In this document: positions 46,353 to 55,005 of the stretch, piece by piece
How positions within the stretch are numbered: the first letter of the stretch is position 1
Layout of the letters: each line of letters opens with the position of its first letter
NCBI RefSeq assembly: GCF_007856155.1
Contig: NZ_CP042266.1
Location: 5,704,001 to 5,768,000, forward strand
Direction: 5' to 3'
Origin: Streptomyces qinzhouensis
GTDB lineage: Bacteria > Actinomycetota > Actinomycetes > Streptomycetales > Streptomycetaceae
DNA: 64,000 nt
Notes under the pieces: model-generated
Told to the model about the DNA's origin: nothing
The model's database searches: none
What the model saw: only the letters and a program-made list of their open reading frames with translations
Position numbers and translations under genes: made by a program

Positions 46353-46431
46353 ATTCCGTAGCGGTATTACGCGCGGGACACGACACATGGTCGACCGATT
46401 CCGTCGCGTAATCAAAAGGCAACTACGGAAT
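46353..46431. promoter_or_regulatory. Nested inverted repeats upstream of the second aldehyde dehydrogenase
   Basis: Outer 9-bp arms ATTCCGTAG (46353-46361) and CTACGGAAT (46423-46431); inner 8-bp arms ATTACGCG (46366-46373) and CGCGTAAT (46405-46412). A third ATTCCGT copy begins at 46398. The region is unusually AT-rich. Likely operator sites in the divergent NADAR/aldehyde dehydrogenase promoter. Confidence 0.6.
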
Positions 46432-46602
46432 CCCTTGTTGGAGGCGTATGGCTCTGTCAGGATCGGCACTCACCTCCCGCTGGTTCAACATTCGAGCGGT
46501 GATGGAGTGGACAACGGCGGACGGAGCGCGTGCAATTGCACGCCAGCGACATACGACGGTATTCACTCGACGGCATTCGGGCCGGGACTTACGGAGAGCG
46601 TC

Positions 46603-48108
46603 ATGGGTAACCGATTCCAGGTGCTGGACCGCTTCGCGGACGGCGCGCAGTTCATCGGCGGGCAGTCCGGGCCCGGCAGCTCTGGACGTACCCAGCGGAT
46701 CGTCGACCCGGCCAGCGGCGACACCGTCCACCGCTACGGCCTCGCCGGGCCCGCCGACGTCGACGCCGCGGTCGCCGCGGCGCGCGCCGCGCTGCCGGGC
46801 TGGGCGGGCGCGTCCCCCGCCGAGCGCTCCGCGGCACTGCACCGCTTCGCCGCCGTCCTCGCCGAGCGGGCGGGCGACTTCGCCCGGGTGGAGTCCCTCC
46901 AGTGCGGAAAGCCCATCAAGCTCTGCACCGAGTTCGATGTGCCCGGCACCATCGACAACACGGCCTTCTTCGCGGGCGCCGCCCGCCATCTGCAGGGCCA
47001 GGCGGCCGGTGAGTACAGCGGTGACCACACCTCGTACGTCCGCCGGGAACCCATCGGGGTCATCGGCTCCATCGCCCCCTGGAACTATCCGCTCCAGATG
47101 GCCGCGTGGAAGATCCTCCCGGCGATCGCCGCGGGCAACACCGTGGTACTCAAACCCGCCGAGATCACCCCGCTGACCTCGCTGATGTTCGCCCGGGCGG
47201 CGACCGACGCGGGCATTCCGGCGGGGGTCGTCAATGTGGTCTCCGGGGCCGGCCGTGAGGCCGGTGAACATCTCGTCGGCCACCCGGACGTGGCCATGGT
47301 CTCCTTCACCGGCTCCACCGCCGTCGGCAAACGGGTCGCCGCGCTCGCCACCGCCTCCGTCAAGCGGCTCCACCTCGAACTCGGCGGCAAGGCCCCGTTC
47401 GTCGTCTTCGACGACGCGGACCCGGAGGCCGCGGTCCAGGGCGCCGTCGCCGGAGCCCTGATCAACTCCGGTCAGGACTGCACCGCCGCGACCCGGGTCT
47501 ATGTCCAGCGCCCCCTGTACGAGCGCCTGCGCGAGGGCATAGCCGACACCATGGCCGGCGTCCGCCTCGGCGACCCCTTCGACCCCGCGACCGATCTCGG
47601 GCCCCTGGTCTCGCACGCCCAGCGCGACCGCGTCGCCGGCTTCGTGGACCGCGCCCGCGCCTACGCCACCGTCGTCACCGGCGGCGAGGCCCCCAAGAAC
47701 GACGGCGCCTACTATCTGCCGACGCTGATCGCCGACGCGCCCCAGAACAGCGAGATCGTCCGGTCCGAGATCTTCGGCCCGGTGCTGGCGATCCTGCCCT
47801 TCGACTCCGACGACGAGGGCATCGCCCTCGCCAACGACACCCCTTACGGGCTCGCCGCCTCCGCCTGGACCCGCGATGTCTTCCGCGCGGGCCGGGCCAC
47901 CCGGGACATCAGGGCGGGCTGCGTCTGGATCAACGACCACATCCCGATCATCAGCGAGATGCCGCACGGCGGCTTCGGCGCCTCCGGCTTCGGCAAGGAC
48001 ATGTCGTCGTACTCCTTCGAGGAGTACACGCAGGTCAAGCACGTCATGTTCGACAACACGGCGGTTGCCGCGAAGGACTGGCACCGCACGGTCTTCGGGG
48101 ACAGATAG
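46603..48108 (+). CDS. Aldehyde dehydrogenase (second), gamma-aminobutyraldehyde-dehydrogenase-like
   Basis: 501 residues from ATG 46603 (MGNRFQVLDRFADGAQFIGGQ), with GGAGA upstream. Catalytic Cys in NSGQDCTAATR (about 290), Glu in LELGGKAPFV, and VSFTGSTAVGKRV for NAD. It shares PWNYP, SEMPHGGF and YTQVKHVM endings with the other dehydrogenase in this window, so they are paralogues. It lies 49 nt before the polyamine-binding protein gene and probably starts the transport operon, oxidising aldehydes made by the PuuB-like oxidase or aminotransferase. Confidence 0.92.
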   Translation: MGNRFQVLDRFADGAQFIGGQSGPGSSGRTQRIVDPASGDTVHRYGLAGPADVDAAVAAARAALPGWAGASPAERSAALHRFAAVLAERAGDFARVESLQCGKPIKLCTEFDVPGTIDNTAFFAGAARHLQGQAAGEYSGDHTSYVRREPIGVIGSIAPWNYPLQMAAWKILPAIAAGNTVVLKPAEITPLTSLMFARAATDAGIPAGVVNVVSGAGREAGEHLVGHPDVAMVSFTGSTAVGKRVAALATASVKRLHLELGGKAPFVVFDDADPEAAVQGAVAGALINSGQDCTAATRVYVQRPLYERLREGIADTMAGVRLGDPFDPATDLGPLVSHAQRDRVAGFVDRARAYATVVTGGEAPKNDGAYYLPTLIADAPQNSEIVRSEIFGPVLAILPFDSDDEGIALANDTPYGLAASAWTRDVFRAGRATRDIRAGCVWINDHIPIISEMPHGGFGASGFGKDMSSYSFEEYTQVKHVMFDNTAVAAKDWHRTVFGDR

Positions 48109-48157
48109 GACCCGGCCGGGCTGCCGCCCGGCCGACCCATGGGAAAGGGCACAGCGT

Positions 48158-49405
48158 ATGGACCACCTCGAGCCCGAGGGCCTGTCCGCCCCTCAACTGG
48201 CGGCGATACGGCGCACGCTCACCAGCGGCCGGGGCGCCCTGACCCGGCGCTCGACGCTCCGGGCACTGGGCGCCGGAGTGCTCACCGCGGGCGGTGCCGC
48301 CACCCTCGGCGCCTGCGGTATCCCGCCCGCCAAAAGGGAGGGCGGGGCCGAGGACACCGACGACCGCTCGGCCAAGGAGAAGACCGTCGTCTTCTCCAAC
48401 TGGACCGAGTACATGGACATCGGCGACGACAAGAAGTCCCGGCCCACCCTGGACGCCTTCACCCGCCGCACCGGGATATCGGTCAAGTACACCGAGGACA
48501 TCAACGACAACGTCGAGTTCTTCGGCAAGATCCAGCCGCAGCTCGCCGCGGGCCAGTCGACCGGCCGCGATCTGATCAGCGTCACCGACTGGCTGGCCGC
48601 CCGGATGATCCGGCTCGGCTGGGTGCAGAAGCTCGACCCGTCGCTGCTGCCGAACGCCTACGCCAATCTGTCCCCGCAGTTCCGCCGCCCCGACTGGGAC
48701 CCGGGCCGGGCCCACTCGTACCCCTGGACCGGTATCTCCACCGTCATCGCCTACAACATCAAGGCGACCGGCGGGAAGAAGGTCGACTCGGTCAGCCAGC
48801 TCCTCGACGACCCCGCCCTCAAGGGGCGCGTCGGCTTTCTCACCGAGATGCGCGACACCATCGGCATGACCCTCCTCGACCTCGGCACCTCCCCCGGGAA
48901 GTTCACCGACGCCGATTTCGACGCCGCCGTCGGACGGCTGCAGAAGGGCGTCGACCGCAAGCAGATCCGGCGCTTCCACGGCAACGACTACACCTCCGAC
49001 CTGTCCAAGGGCGATCTCGCCGCCTGTGTCGCCTGGGCCGGTGATGTCATCCAGCTCCAGGCCGACAACCCGGACATCCGGTTCGCCATCCCCGCGGCCG
49101 GCTACATCACCTCCACCGACAATCTGCTGGTCCCGGCGGGCGCCCGGCACCGGGCCAACGCCACCCGGCTGATCGACTACTACTACGAACGCCCGGTCGC
49201 GGCCCGGCTCGCCGCGTACATCAACTACGTCTGCCCGGTCGAGGGCGTCGGCGAAGAGCTGGCGAAGATCGACCCGGCGCTGGCCGCGAACACCCTGATC
49301 GTCCCGGACAAGGCCATGGCGGCCAAGTCCCAGGCCTTCCGCTCGCTGACCGGCGAGGAAGAGAAGGCGTACGAGGAGAAGTTCGCCAAACTCATCGGCG
49401 CCTGA
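48158..49405 (+). CDS. Polyamine ABC transporter substrate-binding lipoprotein (PotD-like)
   Basis: 415 residues from ATG 48158. N-terminus has a twin-arginine lipoprotein signal (LTRRSTLRALGAGVLTAGGA, lipobox LGAC near 54). The mature part is a PotD/PotF-like binding protein (VVFSNWTEYMDIG, TGISVKYTEDINDNVEFFGKI, AYNIKATGGKKVDS). Tat export as a lipoprotein is common in Streptomyces. It supplies putrescine or spermidine to PotABC. The stop codon lies inside the first unit of a heptamer repeat array. Confidence 0.92.
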   Translation: MDHLEPEGLSAPQLAAIRRTLTSGRGALTRRSTLRALGAGVLTAGGAATLGACGIPPAKREGGAEDTDDRSAKEKTVVFSNWTEYMDIGDDKKSRPTLDAFTRRTGISVKYTEDINDNVEFFGKIQPQLAAGQSTGRDLISVTDWLAARMIRLGWVQKLDPSLLPNAYANLSPQFRRPDWDPGRAHSYPWTGISTVIAYNIKATGGKKVDSVSQLLDDPALKGRVGFLTEMRDTIGMTLLDLGTSPGKFTDADFDAAVGRLQKGVDRKQIRRFHGNDYTSDLSKGDLAACVAWAGDVIQLQADNPDIRFAIPAAGYITSTDNLLVPAGARHRANATRLIDYYYERPVAARLAAYINYVCPVEGVGEELAKIDPALAANTLIVPDKAMAAKSQAFRSLTGEEEKAYEEKFAKLIGA

Positions 49406-49448
49406 CGCCTGACGCCTGGCCCCTGGTGCCTGACGCCTGGTGCCTGAC
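49400..49448 (+). repeat. Seven tandem copies of a 7-bp repeat
   Basis: GCCTGAC, GCCTGAC, GCCTGGC, CCCTGGT, GCCTGAC, GCCTGGT, GCCTGAC, exactly 49 bp. The potD-like stop codon (TGA, 49403-49405) is part of the first copy. Three further TGA words occur in later copies. It occupies the gap before potA and is likely slippage-prone. Confidence 0.9.
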
Positions 49449-49569
49449 GTCCGGCACGCGCCGCCGTGCCCAGGTGCTCCCGGCTCCCGGCCCCGCAGGC
49501 CGCGCCGGCCCCACGGCGAACACCGGCCCCGAACCACCCGCTCTCCGACGACCCCTGGGACCGCGACCC

Positions 49570-50736
49570 ATGACAGACACCGACACCACCGGCGGCGACG
49601 TCCGCCTGACCGGGATCAGCAAGGCGTACGGCTCCTTCAACGCCGTCCATCCGCTCGACCTGACCGTGCCGCACGGCTCCTTCTTCGCCCTCCTCGGCGC
49701 CTCCGGCTGCGGAAAGACCACCACCCTGCGGATGATCGCCGGGCTGGAGGATCCCTCCACCGGCACGATCCGGCTCGGCGACCGGGACGTCACCGGCCTC
49801 CCGCCGCACAAGCGCCCGGTCAACACCGTCTTCCAGAGCTACGCCCTCTTCCCGCATCTGACGATCTTCGAGAACATCGCCTTCGGCCTGCGCCGCCGAG
49901 GGATCCGTTCGGTGAAGAAGCAGGTCGGCGAGATGCTGGAGCTCGTCCAGCTCGGCGACTTCGCGAGCCGCAGACCGCACCAGCTCTCCGGCGGCCAGCA
50001 GCAGCGGGTCGCCGTCGCCCGGGCCCTGATCAACCACCCGCAGGTGCTGCTCCTCGACGAGCCGCTGGGCGCCCTCGACCTCAAGCTCCGCCGACAGATG
50101 CAGCTGGAGCTGAAACGTATCCAGACCGAGGTCGGAATCACCTTCATCCATGTCACCCACGACCAGGAGGAGGCCATGACCATGGCCGATACGGTCGCGG
50201 TGATGAACGGCGGCCGGGTCGAGCAGCTGGGTGCCCCCGCCGAACTGTACGAGCTCCCGCGCACCACCTTCGTCGCCAACTTCCTCGGCAGCTCCAATCT
50301 GATCGAGGCCGCGGTCACCTCGACGGCCGGGGGCGAGATCGCCGTCACCACCGGGGGCACCGCGCTGCGGCTGCCCGCCGACCGCTGCGCCGGCACACCG
50401 GCCGTGGGGGAGAAGCTGCTGGTCGGGGTGCGGCCGGAGAAGATGTCCCTGGTCCACGCCGAGGACGCGGCCGGGATCGCCGATTCGCGGAATCGTTTCA
50501 CCGGAACCATCAGGGCGGCCGGGTTCATCGGGGTCTCCACCCATTACATCGTCGACAGCCCGGCGGGCGGCACCCTGGAGGTCTACGTCCAGAACATCGA
50601 ACGCGACTCCCGGCTCGCCCCCGGCGCCGAGGTCGTCCTGCACTGGAACCCCGTCCACACCTTCGGGCTCGACGCCGACCGCGGCATCGACGAGGGCGCC
50701 CCGCGCGCCGTCGACACGGCGGAGGCCGCCGGATGA
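49570..50736 (+). CDS. Polyamine ABC transporter ATP-binding protein (PotA-like)
   Basis: 388 residues from ATG 49570 (MTDTDTTGGDVRLTGISKAYG). Walker A GASGCGKTT (about 41-49), Q-loop VFQSYALFPHLTIFENIAFGL, signature LSGGQQQRVAVARAL, Walker B LLLDEPLGALD, H-loop VTHDQEEAMTMAD. A C-terminal TOBE domain follows (VGVRPEKMSLV, VHTFGLD). Its stop overlaps the potB start by 4 nt. Confidence 0.94.
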   Translation: MTDTDTTGGDVRLTGISKAYGSFNAVHPLDLTVPHGSFFALLGASGCGKTTTLRMIAGLEDPSTGTIRLGDRDVTGLPPHKRPVNTVFQSYALFPHLTIFENIAFGLRRRGIRSVKKQVGEMLELVQLGDFASRRPHQLSGGQQQRVAVARALINHPQVLLLDEPLGALDLKLRRQMQLELKRIQTEVGITFIHVTHDQEEAMTMADTVAVMNGGRVEQLGAPAELYELPRTTFVANFLGSSNLIEAAVTSTAGGEIAVTTGGTALRLPADRCAGTPAVGEKLLVGVRPEKMSLVHAEDAAGIADSRNRFTGTIRAAGFIGVSTHYIVDSPAGGTLEVYVQNIERDSRLAPGAEVVLHWNPVHTFGLDADRGIDEGAPRAVDTAEAAG

Positions 50737-51683
50737 CCGCCGCCACCGCACCCAACGCCGCCGGGGCGCCGCCGGGAGAGCCCGCGGCCGGCCCGGGACC
50801 CGTCGTCCACCGGCGGTCCGTACGCCGCCGGCTCGTCCCCTACTGGCTGCTGCTGCCCGGCATCCTCTGGCTGCTGGTCTTCTTCGCCCTGCCGCTGGTC
50901 TACCAGGCCTCCACCTCCGTCCAGACCGGCTCCCTCGAAGAGGGCTTCAAGGTCACCTGGCACTTCGCGACCTACTGGGACGCCCTCGGCGACTACTGGC
51001 CGCACTTCGTGCGCTCGGTGCTCTACGCGGGTACCGCGACCCTGCTCTGTCTGCTGCTCGGCTACCCGCTCGCCTATCTGATCGCCTTCCGGGCCGGCCG
51101 CTGGCGCAATCTGCTGCTGGTCCTCGTCATCGCGCCGTTCTTCACCAGCTTCCTGATCCGCACCCTGGCGTGGAAGACGATCCTGGCGGACGGCGGACCG
51201 GTCGTCGGCTTCCTCGACACCGTCGGCTTCCTCGCCGTCACCGACTGGCTGGGGATGACCGACGGCTCCCGGGTGCTCGCCACCCCGCTCGCGGTCGTCA
51301 CCGGTCTGACGTACAACTTCCTGCCGTTCATGATCCTGCCGCTGTACACCTCGCTGGAGCGGATCGACACCCGCCTCCACGAGGCCGCCGGAGACCTCTA
51401 CGCCACCCCCGCCGCCACCTTCCGCAAGGTCACCTTCCCGCTGTCCCTGCCGGGTGTGGTCTCCGGAACCCTGCTCACCTTCATTCCGGCCAGCGGTGAC
51501 TACATCAACGCCGAACTGCTCGGCTCCACCGACACCAAGATGGTCGGCAATGTCATCCAGTCGCAGTTCCTGAGGGTGCTCGACTACCCGACCGCGGCCG
51601 CGCTGTCGTTCCTGCTGATGGCCGTCGTGCTCATCATGGTCTCGGTCTACATCAGGCGGGCCGGAACGGAGGATCTGCTGTGA
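50733..51683 (+). CDS. Polyamine ABC transporter permease (PotB-like)
   Basis: 316 residues, ATG overlapping the potA stop. Six TM helices after a Pro-rich start (LVPYWLLLPGILWLLVFFALPLVYQ, LLCLLLGYPLAYLIAFRAG). EAA loop HEAAGDLYATPAATFRKVTFPLSLPGVVSG (about 214-243). NYNFLPFMILPLYTSLERID marks the Pot family. Coupled to potA and to potC (4-nt overlap). Confidence 0.94.
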   Translation: MTAATAPNAAGAPPGEPAAGPGPVVHRRSVRRRLVPYWLLLPGILWLLVFFALPLVYQASTSVQTGSLEEGFKVTWHFATYWDALGDYWPHFVRSVLYAGTATLLCLLLGYPLAYLIAFRAGRWRNLLLVLVIAPFFTSFLIRTLAWKTILADGGPVVGFLDTVGFLAVTDWLGMTDGSRVLATPLAVVTGLTYNFLPFMILPLYTSLERIDTRLHEAAGDLYATPAATFRKVTFPLSLPGVVSGTLLTFIPASGDYINAELLGSTDTKMVGNVIQSQFLRVLDYPTAAALSFLLMAVVLIMVSVYIRRAGTEDLL

Positions 51684-52510
51684 CGACCCCCCGCACTGTG
51701 ACGGCACCCGTGAAGAGGGCCGGCGACTGGCTGCGGCGGAACGCCGTGGTCCTCGCGGGCCTGGCCACCCTCGGCTATCTGATCCTGCCGAATGTCGTCG
51801 TGATGGTGTTCTCGTTCAACAAGCCCGCCGGGCGGTTCAACTACACCTGGCGGGAGTTCTCCACCGACGCCTGGCGGGACCCGTGCGGAGTGGCCGACCT
51901 CTGCGGTTCGCTCACGCTGTCGCTGCGGATCGCGTTCTTCGCCACCCTCGGCGCCACCGTCCTCGGCACGATGATCGCCTTCGCGCTGGTGCGCTACCGC
52001 TTCCGGGCCCGGGGCGCCGTCAACTCCCTGATCTTCCTGCCGATGGCGATGCCCGAGGTCGTCATGGCCGCGTCGCTGCTCACCCTCTTCCTCAATCTGG
52101 GGGCGGAGCTGGGACCGATGACCGTCCTGATCGCGCACACCATGTTCGCCCTGAGTTTCGTGGTCGTCGCGGTCAAGGCCCGGGTGCTGTCGATGGACCC
52201 GAGGCTGGAGGAGGCCGCCCGCGATCTCTACGCCGGGCCGGTCCAGACCTTCCTCCGGGTGACGCTGCCGATCGCCGCGCCCGGCATCGCGGCGGGCGCC
52301 CTGCTGGCCTTCGCCCTCTCCTTCGACGATTTCATCATCACCAACTTCAACTCCGGCAATACCGTCACCTTCCCCATGTTCGTCTGGGGATCGGCCCAGC
52401 GCGGTACGCCCGTCCAGATCAACGTCATCGGCACGGCCATGTTCGTCATCGCCGTACTGATCGTCGTCGTCGGCCAGTTCGTCGCCGCCCGGCGGCGGAA
52501 GTCCGGCTGA
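51680..52510 (+). CDS. Polyamine ABC transporter permease (PotC-like)
   Basis: 276 residues, GTG start. Six TM helices (LAGLATLGYLILPNVVVMVFSFNKP, LIFLPMAMPEVVMAASLLTLFLNLG). EAA loop EEAARDLYAGPVQTFLRVTLPIAAPGIAAGALLAFALSFDDFIITNFNSG is typical of PotC. Forms the channel with PotB. The FAD oxidoreductase gene follows after 30 nt, so import and oxidation are probably on one transcript. Confidence 0.94.
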   Translation: MTTPRTVTAPVKRAGDWLRRNAVVLAGLATLGYLILPNVVVMVFSFNKPAGRFNYTWREFSTDAWRDPCGVADLCGSLTLSLRIAFFATLGATVLGTMIAFALVRYRFRARGAVNSLIFLPMAMPEVVMAASLLTLFLNLGAELGPMTVLIAHTMFALSFVVVAVKARVLSMDPRLEEAARDLYAGPVQTFLRVTLPIAAPGIAAGALLAFALSFDDFIITNFNSGNTVTFPMFVWGSAQRGTPVQINVIGTAMFVIAVLIVVVGQFVAARRRKSG

Positions 52511-52540
52511 CACCCCCTTGCCCCTTAAGGAGTGGAAACC

Positions 52541-54004
52541 ATGGCCCCAGGCGCCATGACCGAAGCACCCCCGGCCGACCGCGGCGACCGGGCCGCCACC
52601 GCCCGGGCGGCCCGTTCCCTCGCCGACGCCCGGCCCGTCTCGTACTGGCTGGACGATCCGGGCCGGCCCGCCGTCCGCCCGGCGCTCGCCGGGGACGAGC
52701 GGTGCGATCTGCTGGTCGTCGGCGGCGGCTACAGCGGACTGTGGACCGCGCTGATCGCCAAGGAGCGCGACCCGGAGTGGGACGTCGTCCTGATCGAAGG
52801 CCGGGAAGCGGGCTGGGCCGCCTCCGGCCGCAACGGCGGCTTCTGCGCCGCCTCCCTCACCCACGGCCTCGGCAACGGCATCGCCCGCTGGCCCGGCGAG
52901 ATCCACCGGCTGGAGGAGCTGGGCGCCCGCAATCTCGACGCCATCGAGGAGGCCGTCGGCCGCTACGGCATCGACTGCGATTTCGAACGCACCGGGTCCA
53001 TCGACATCGCCACCGAGCCCTACCAGGTCGAGGAGCTGGCCCAGGCGTACGAGGAGGCGCGGCGGTACGGGATCGGGGGCCTGGAACTGCTGGACGGCGC
53101 GGCGGTGCGGGCCGAGGTCGACTCGCCGCTCTTCCTCGGCGGACTGCGGGACCGGAACGGTACGGCGATGCTCCACCCGGCGAAACTGGCGTGGGGGCTG
53201 AAGCGGGCCTGCCTGGAGGCGGGTGTACGGATCTACGAGAACACCCCCGGCCTGGAACTCGCCCCCGCCCGCTCCGGTCCCCGGATGGCGGTCCGCACCC
53301 CGTACGGCCGGATCTTCGCGCAGCATGTCGCCCTCGGTACGAATGTCTTCCCGTCGCTGGTCAAGCGGGTCCGCCCGTACACCGTCCCGGTCTACGACTA
53401 CGCCCTGACGACCGAACCGCTGACCGATGAGCAGCTGGCCGCGATCGGCTGGCGCGGCCGCCAGGGGCTCGGCGACTCGGCCAACCAGTTCCACTACTTC
53501 CGGCTCACCGCCGACCACCGGATCCTGTGGGGCGGCTACGACGCGATCTATCCGTACGGCGGCCGGGTCAGCGCCGAGATGGACCACCGGCCGGAGACGT
53601 ACCTCAGACTCGCCGAGCACTTCTTCCAGTACTTCCCGCAGCTGGAGGGGGTCCGCTTCAGCCATGCCTGGGGCGGGGCGATCGACACCTGCTCGCGCTT
53701 CTCCGCGTTCTACGGCACGGCGCACGGCGGGCGGGTGGCGTACGCGGCCGGGTACACCGGGCTCGGGGTCGGGGCCACCCGGTTCGGTGCGGAGGTGATG
53801 CTCGATCTGCTCTCGGGGCGGCGGACCGAGCGGACCGAACTGGAGATGGTCCGTACCAAGCCGCTGCCGTTCCCGCCGGAGCCGGTGGCCTGGGCCGGGA
53901 TCGGGATCACCAAATGGTCGCTGGCGCGGGCGGACGCCCGGGGCGGGCGGCGCAATCTGTGGCTGCGGGCCATGGACCGGCTCGGACTCGGCTTCGACAG
54001 CTGA
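52541..54004 (+). CDS. FAD-dependent oxidoreductase, PuuB-like (gamma-glutamylputrescine oxidase type)
   Basis: 487 residues from ATG 52541, nine bases behind AAGGAG; the GTG at 52532 sits on the ribosome site and was rejected. FAD-binding DAO fold: CDLLVVGGGYSGLWTALIAKERDP (about 47-70), AASGRNGGFCAASLTHG, and a C-terminal FSHAWGGAIDTCSRF, YAAGYTGLGVGATRFG. The family oxidises amines such as gamma-glutamylputrescine to aldehydes; its position after potDABC and near two aldehyde dehydrogenases supports a polyamine role. Other amine substrates are possible. Confidence 0.9.
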   Translation: MAPGAMTEAPPADRGDRAATARAARSLADARPVSYWLDDPGRPAVRPALAGDERCDLLVVGGGYSGLWTALIAKERDPEWDVVLIEGREAGWAASGRNGGFCAASLTHGLGNGIARWPGEIHRLEELGARNLDAIEEAVGRYGIDCDFERTGSIDIATEPYQVEELAQAYEEARRYGIGGLELLDGAAVRAEVDSPLFLGGLRDRNGTAMLHPAKLAWGLKRACLEAGVRIYENTPGLELAPARSGPRMAVRTPYGRIFAQHVALGTNVFPSLVKRVRPYTVPVYDYALTTEPLTDEQLAAIGWRGRQGLGDSANQFHYFRLTADHRILWGGYDAIYPYGGRVSAEMDHRPETYLRLAEHFFQYFPQLEGVRFSHAWGGAIDTCSRFSAFYGTAHGGRVAYAAGYTGLGVGATRFGAEVMLDLLSGRRTERTELEMVRTKPLPFPPEPVAWAGIGITKWSLARADARGGRRNLWLRAMDRLGLGFDS

Positions 54005-54026
54005 CGGAACGGCCCGAGGCAGCCGG

Positions 54027-54062
54027 GTCGTACGACGCGGTTGTACGACGCCGTCGTACGGC
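54027..54062 (+). repeat. Three tandem palindromic decamers
   Basis: GTCGTACGAC (54027-54036, perfect palindrome), GTTGTACGAC (54040-54049) and GTCGTACGGC (54053-54062), spaced 13 bp, directly after the oxidoreductase gene. The rest of the 223-nt gap before 54228 is GGCCCGG-rich without a clear promoter. Confidence 0.7.
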
Positions 54063-54227
54063 CGGGTAGCACGGCCCGGGACGGCCCGGTCAGACGGCCC
54101 GGTACGGCCTGCCGGGGCCGGGTGACGCAGTTCACTACTGATTGGTAGCCCGAGTCGCGTCATAGCCGGGACCGGTCCCCCTCTCCCTCGTGAAGCGCAT
54201 CCGCGTACACGAGAGAGAGGCGGCGCG

Positions 54228-54746
54228 ATGACCGGTTCACAGGCCAGGACGGCGGTCGAGTGGCTGGTGTCGGTGGCACCGGACCCCGACATCTGCCGGT
54301 GGGAGTGGGAGCGCAATCCGCTCGGAGTGGCCCTGCTGCCCGCGGGGCGGCGCTGGGACGTGCTGATCGTCCCCGGGGAGCTGGGCTATCCGGCCCTCGA
54401 TGTGCTCGGCAGGCTGACGGAACGGCCGGGACCCGTACTCGCCGACTTCGGTGATGTCCGGATGGGGTTCTTCGTGCCCGCCGGGACCTCGGCGCGCTGG
54501 GTCGGCACCGGGATCCGCGGCGCCGGCCGCGGGACGTGGATCGTGGTCCCGTACCCCGGCCGGGTCACCGGCGGCGGGATCCGCTGGCTGGTGCAGCCGG
54601 ACGGCTCGGGCGCCCTCACCGATCCGGCCCTGCTCGAACTCGCGGTGCACGAGGCCGCGGGGGCCCTCGCCCGGGACGGCCGGGGGGCCGCCGGGCCCGG
54701 GCCGCGGCGGGTGCCGGGGCCGCCGGCGCCGGGAGAAGCACGGTGA
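54228..54746 (+). CDS. Conserved hypothetical protein, function unknown
   Basis: 172 residues from ATG 54228, which follows a GAGAGAGGCGG stretch. Opening VEWLVSVAPDPDICRWEWERNPLGVALLPAGRRWDVLIVPGELGYPAL, then GPVLADFGDVRMGFFVPAGTSARWVGTG, GRGTWIVVPYPGRVTGGGIRWL and a Gly/Pro-rich end. Mixed alpha/beta with conserved-looking Trp and Gly; no signal peptide or TM. It resembles the small actinobacterial proteins related to the N-terminal part of bifunctional primase-polymerases, but the catalytic acidic residues are not evident, so I do not assign a role. Confidence 0.75.
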   Translation: MTGSQARTAVEWLVSVAPDPDICRWEWERNPLGVALLPAGRRWDVLIVPGELGYPALDVLGRLTERPGPVLADFGDVRMGFFVPAGTSARWVGTGIRGAGRGTWIVVPYPGRVTGGGIRWLVQPDGSGALTDPALLELAVHEAAGALARDGRGAAGPGPRRVPGPPAPGEAR

Positions 54747-54929
54747 GACCGGGAGCCGGGGAGGGTACGGGAGGGGACGGGAGCGGACGGCGCCCGGGAC
54801 GGCGGGTGCGGGCAGGGGGCCGGCCCCGGGCGGTCGCCTCCGGGCACCGGGGCGGTCCCGGGCGGCCGCGACCGCCCCGTACCGCCCCTCAAGCAGCGCG
54901 GCGGCTCCGGACGTTTCGTGCCGGAAGCC

Positions 54930-54958
54930 TTGACAAGGCTATTGGTCTGGACCAAATT
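54930..54958 (+). promoter_or_regulatory. Chitinase promoter with DasR (dre) operator
   Basis: -35 TTGACA at 54930-54935, spacer 17, -10 CAAATT at 54953-54958. Within it TTGGTC-TG-GACCAA (54942-54955) is a perfect palindrome matching the DasR responsive element (consensus ACTGGTCTAGACCACT) and the known direct-repeat region of Streptomyces chitinase promoters. DasR is released by glucosamine-6-phosphate, tying chitinase to chitin or amino-sugar supply. Confidence 0.8.
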
Positions 54959-55005
54959 GGCCCTCCCTCGCCCCGCTTCCATCCCCCCACTCCTTGGAGG
55001 CAGTT

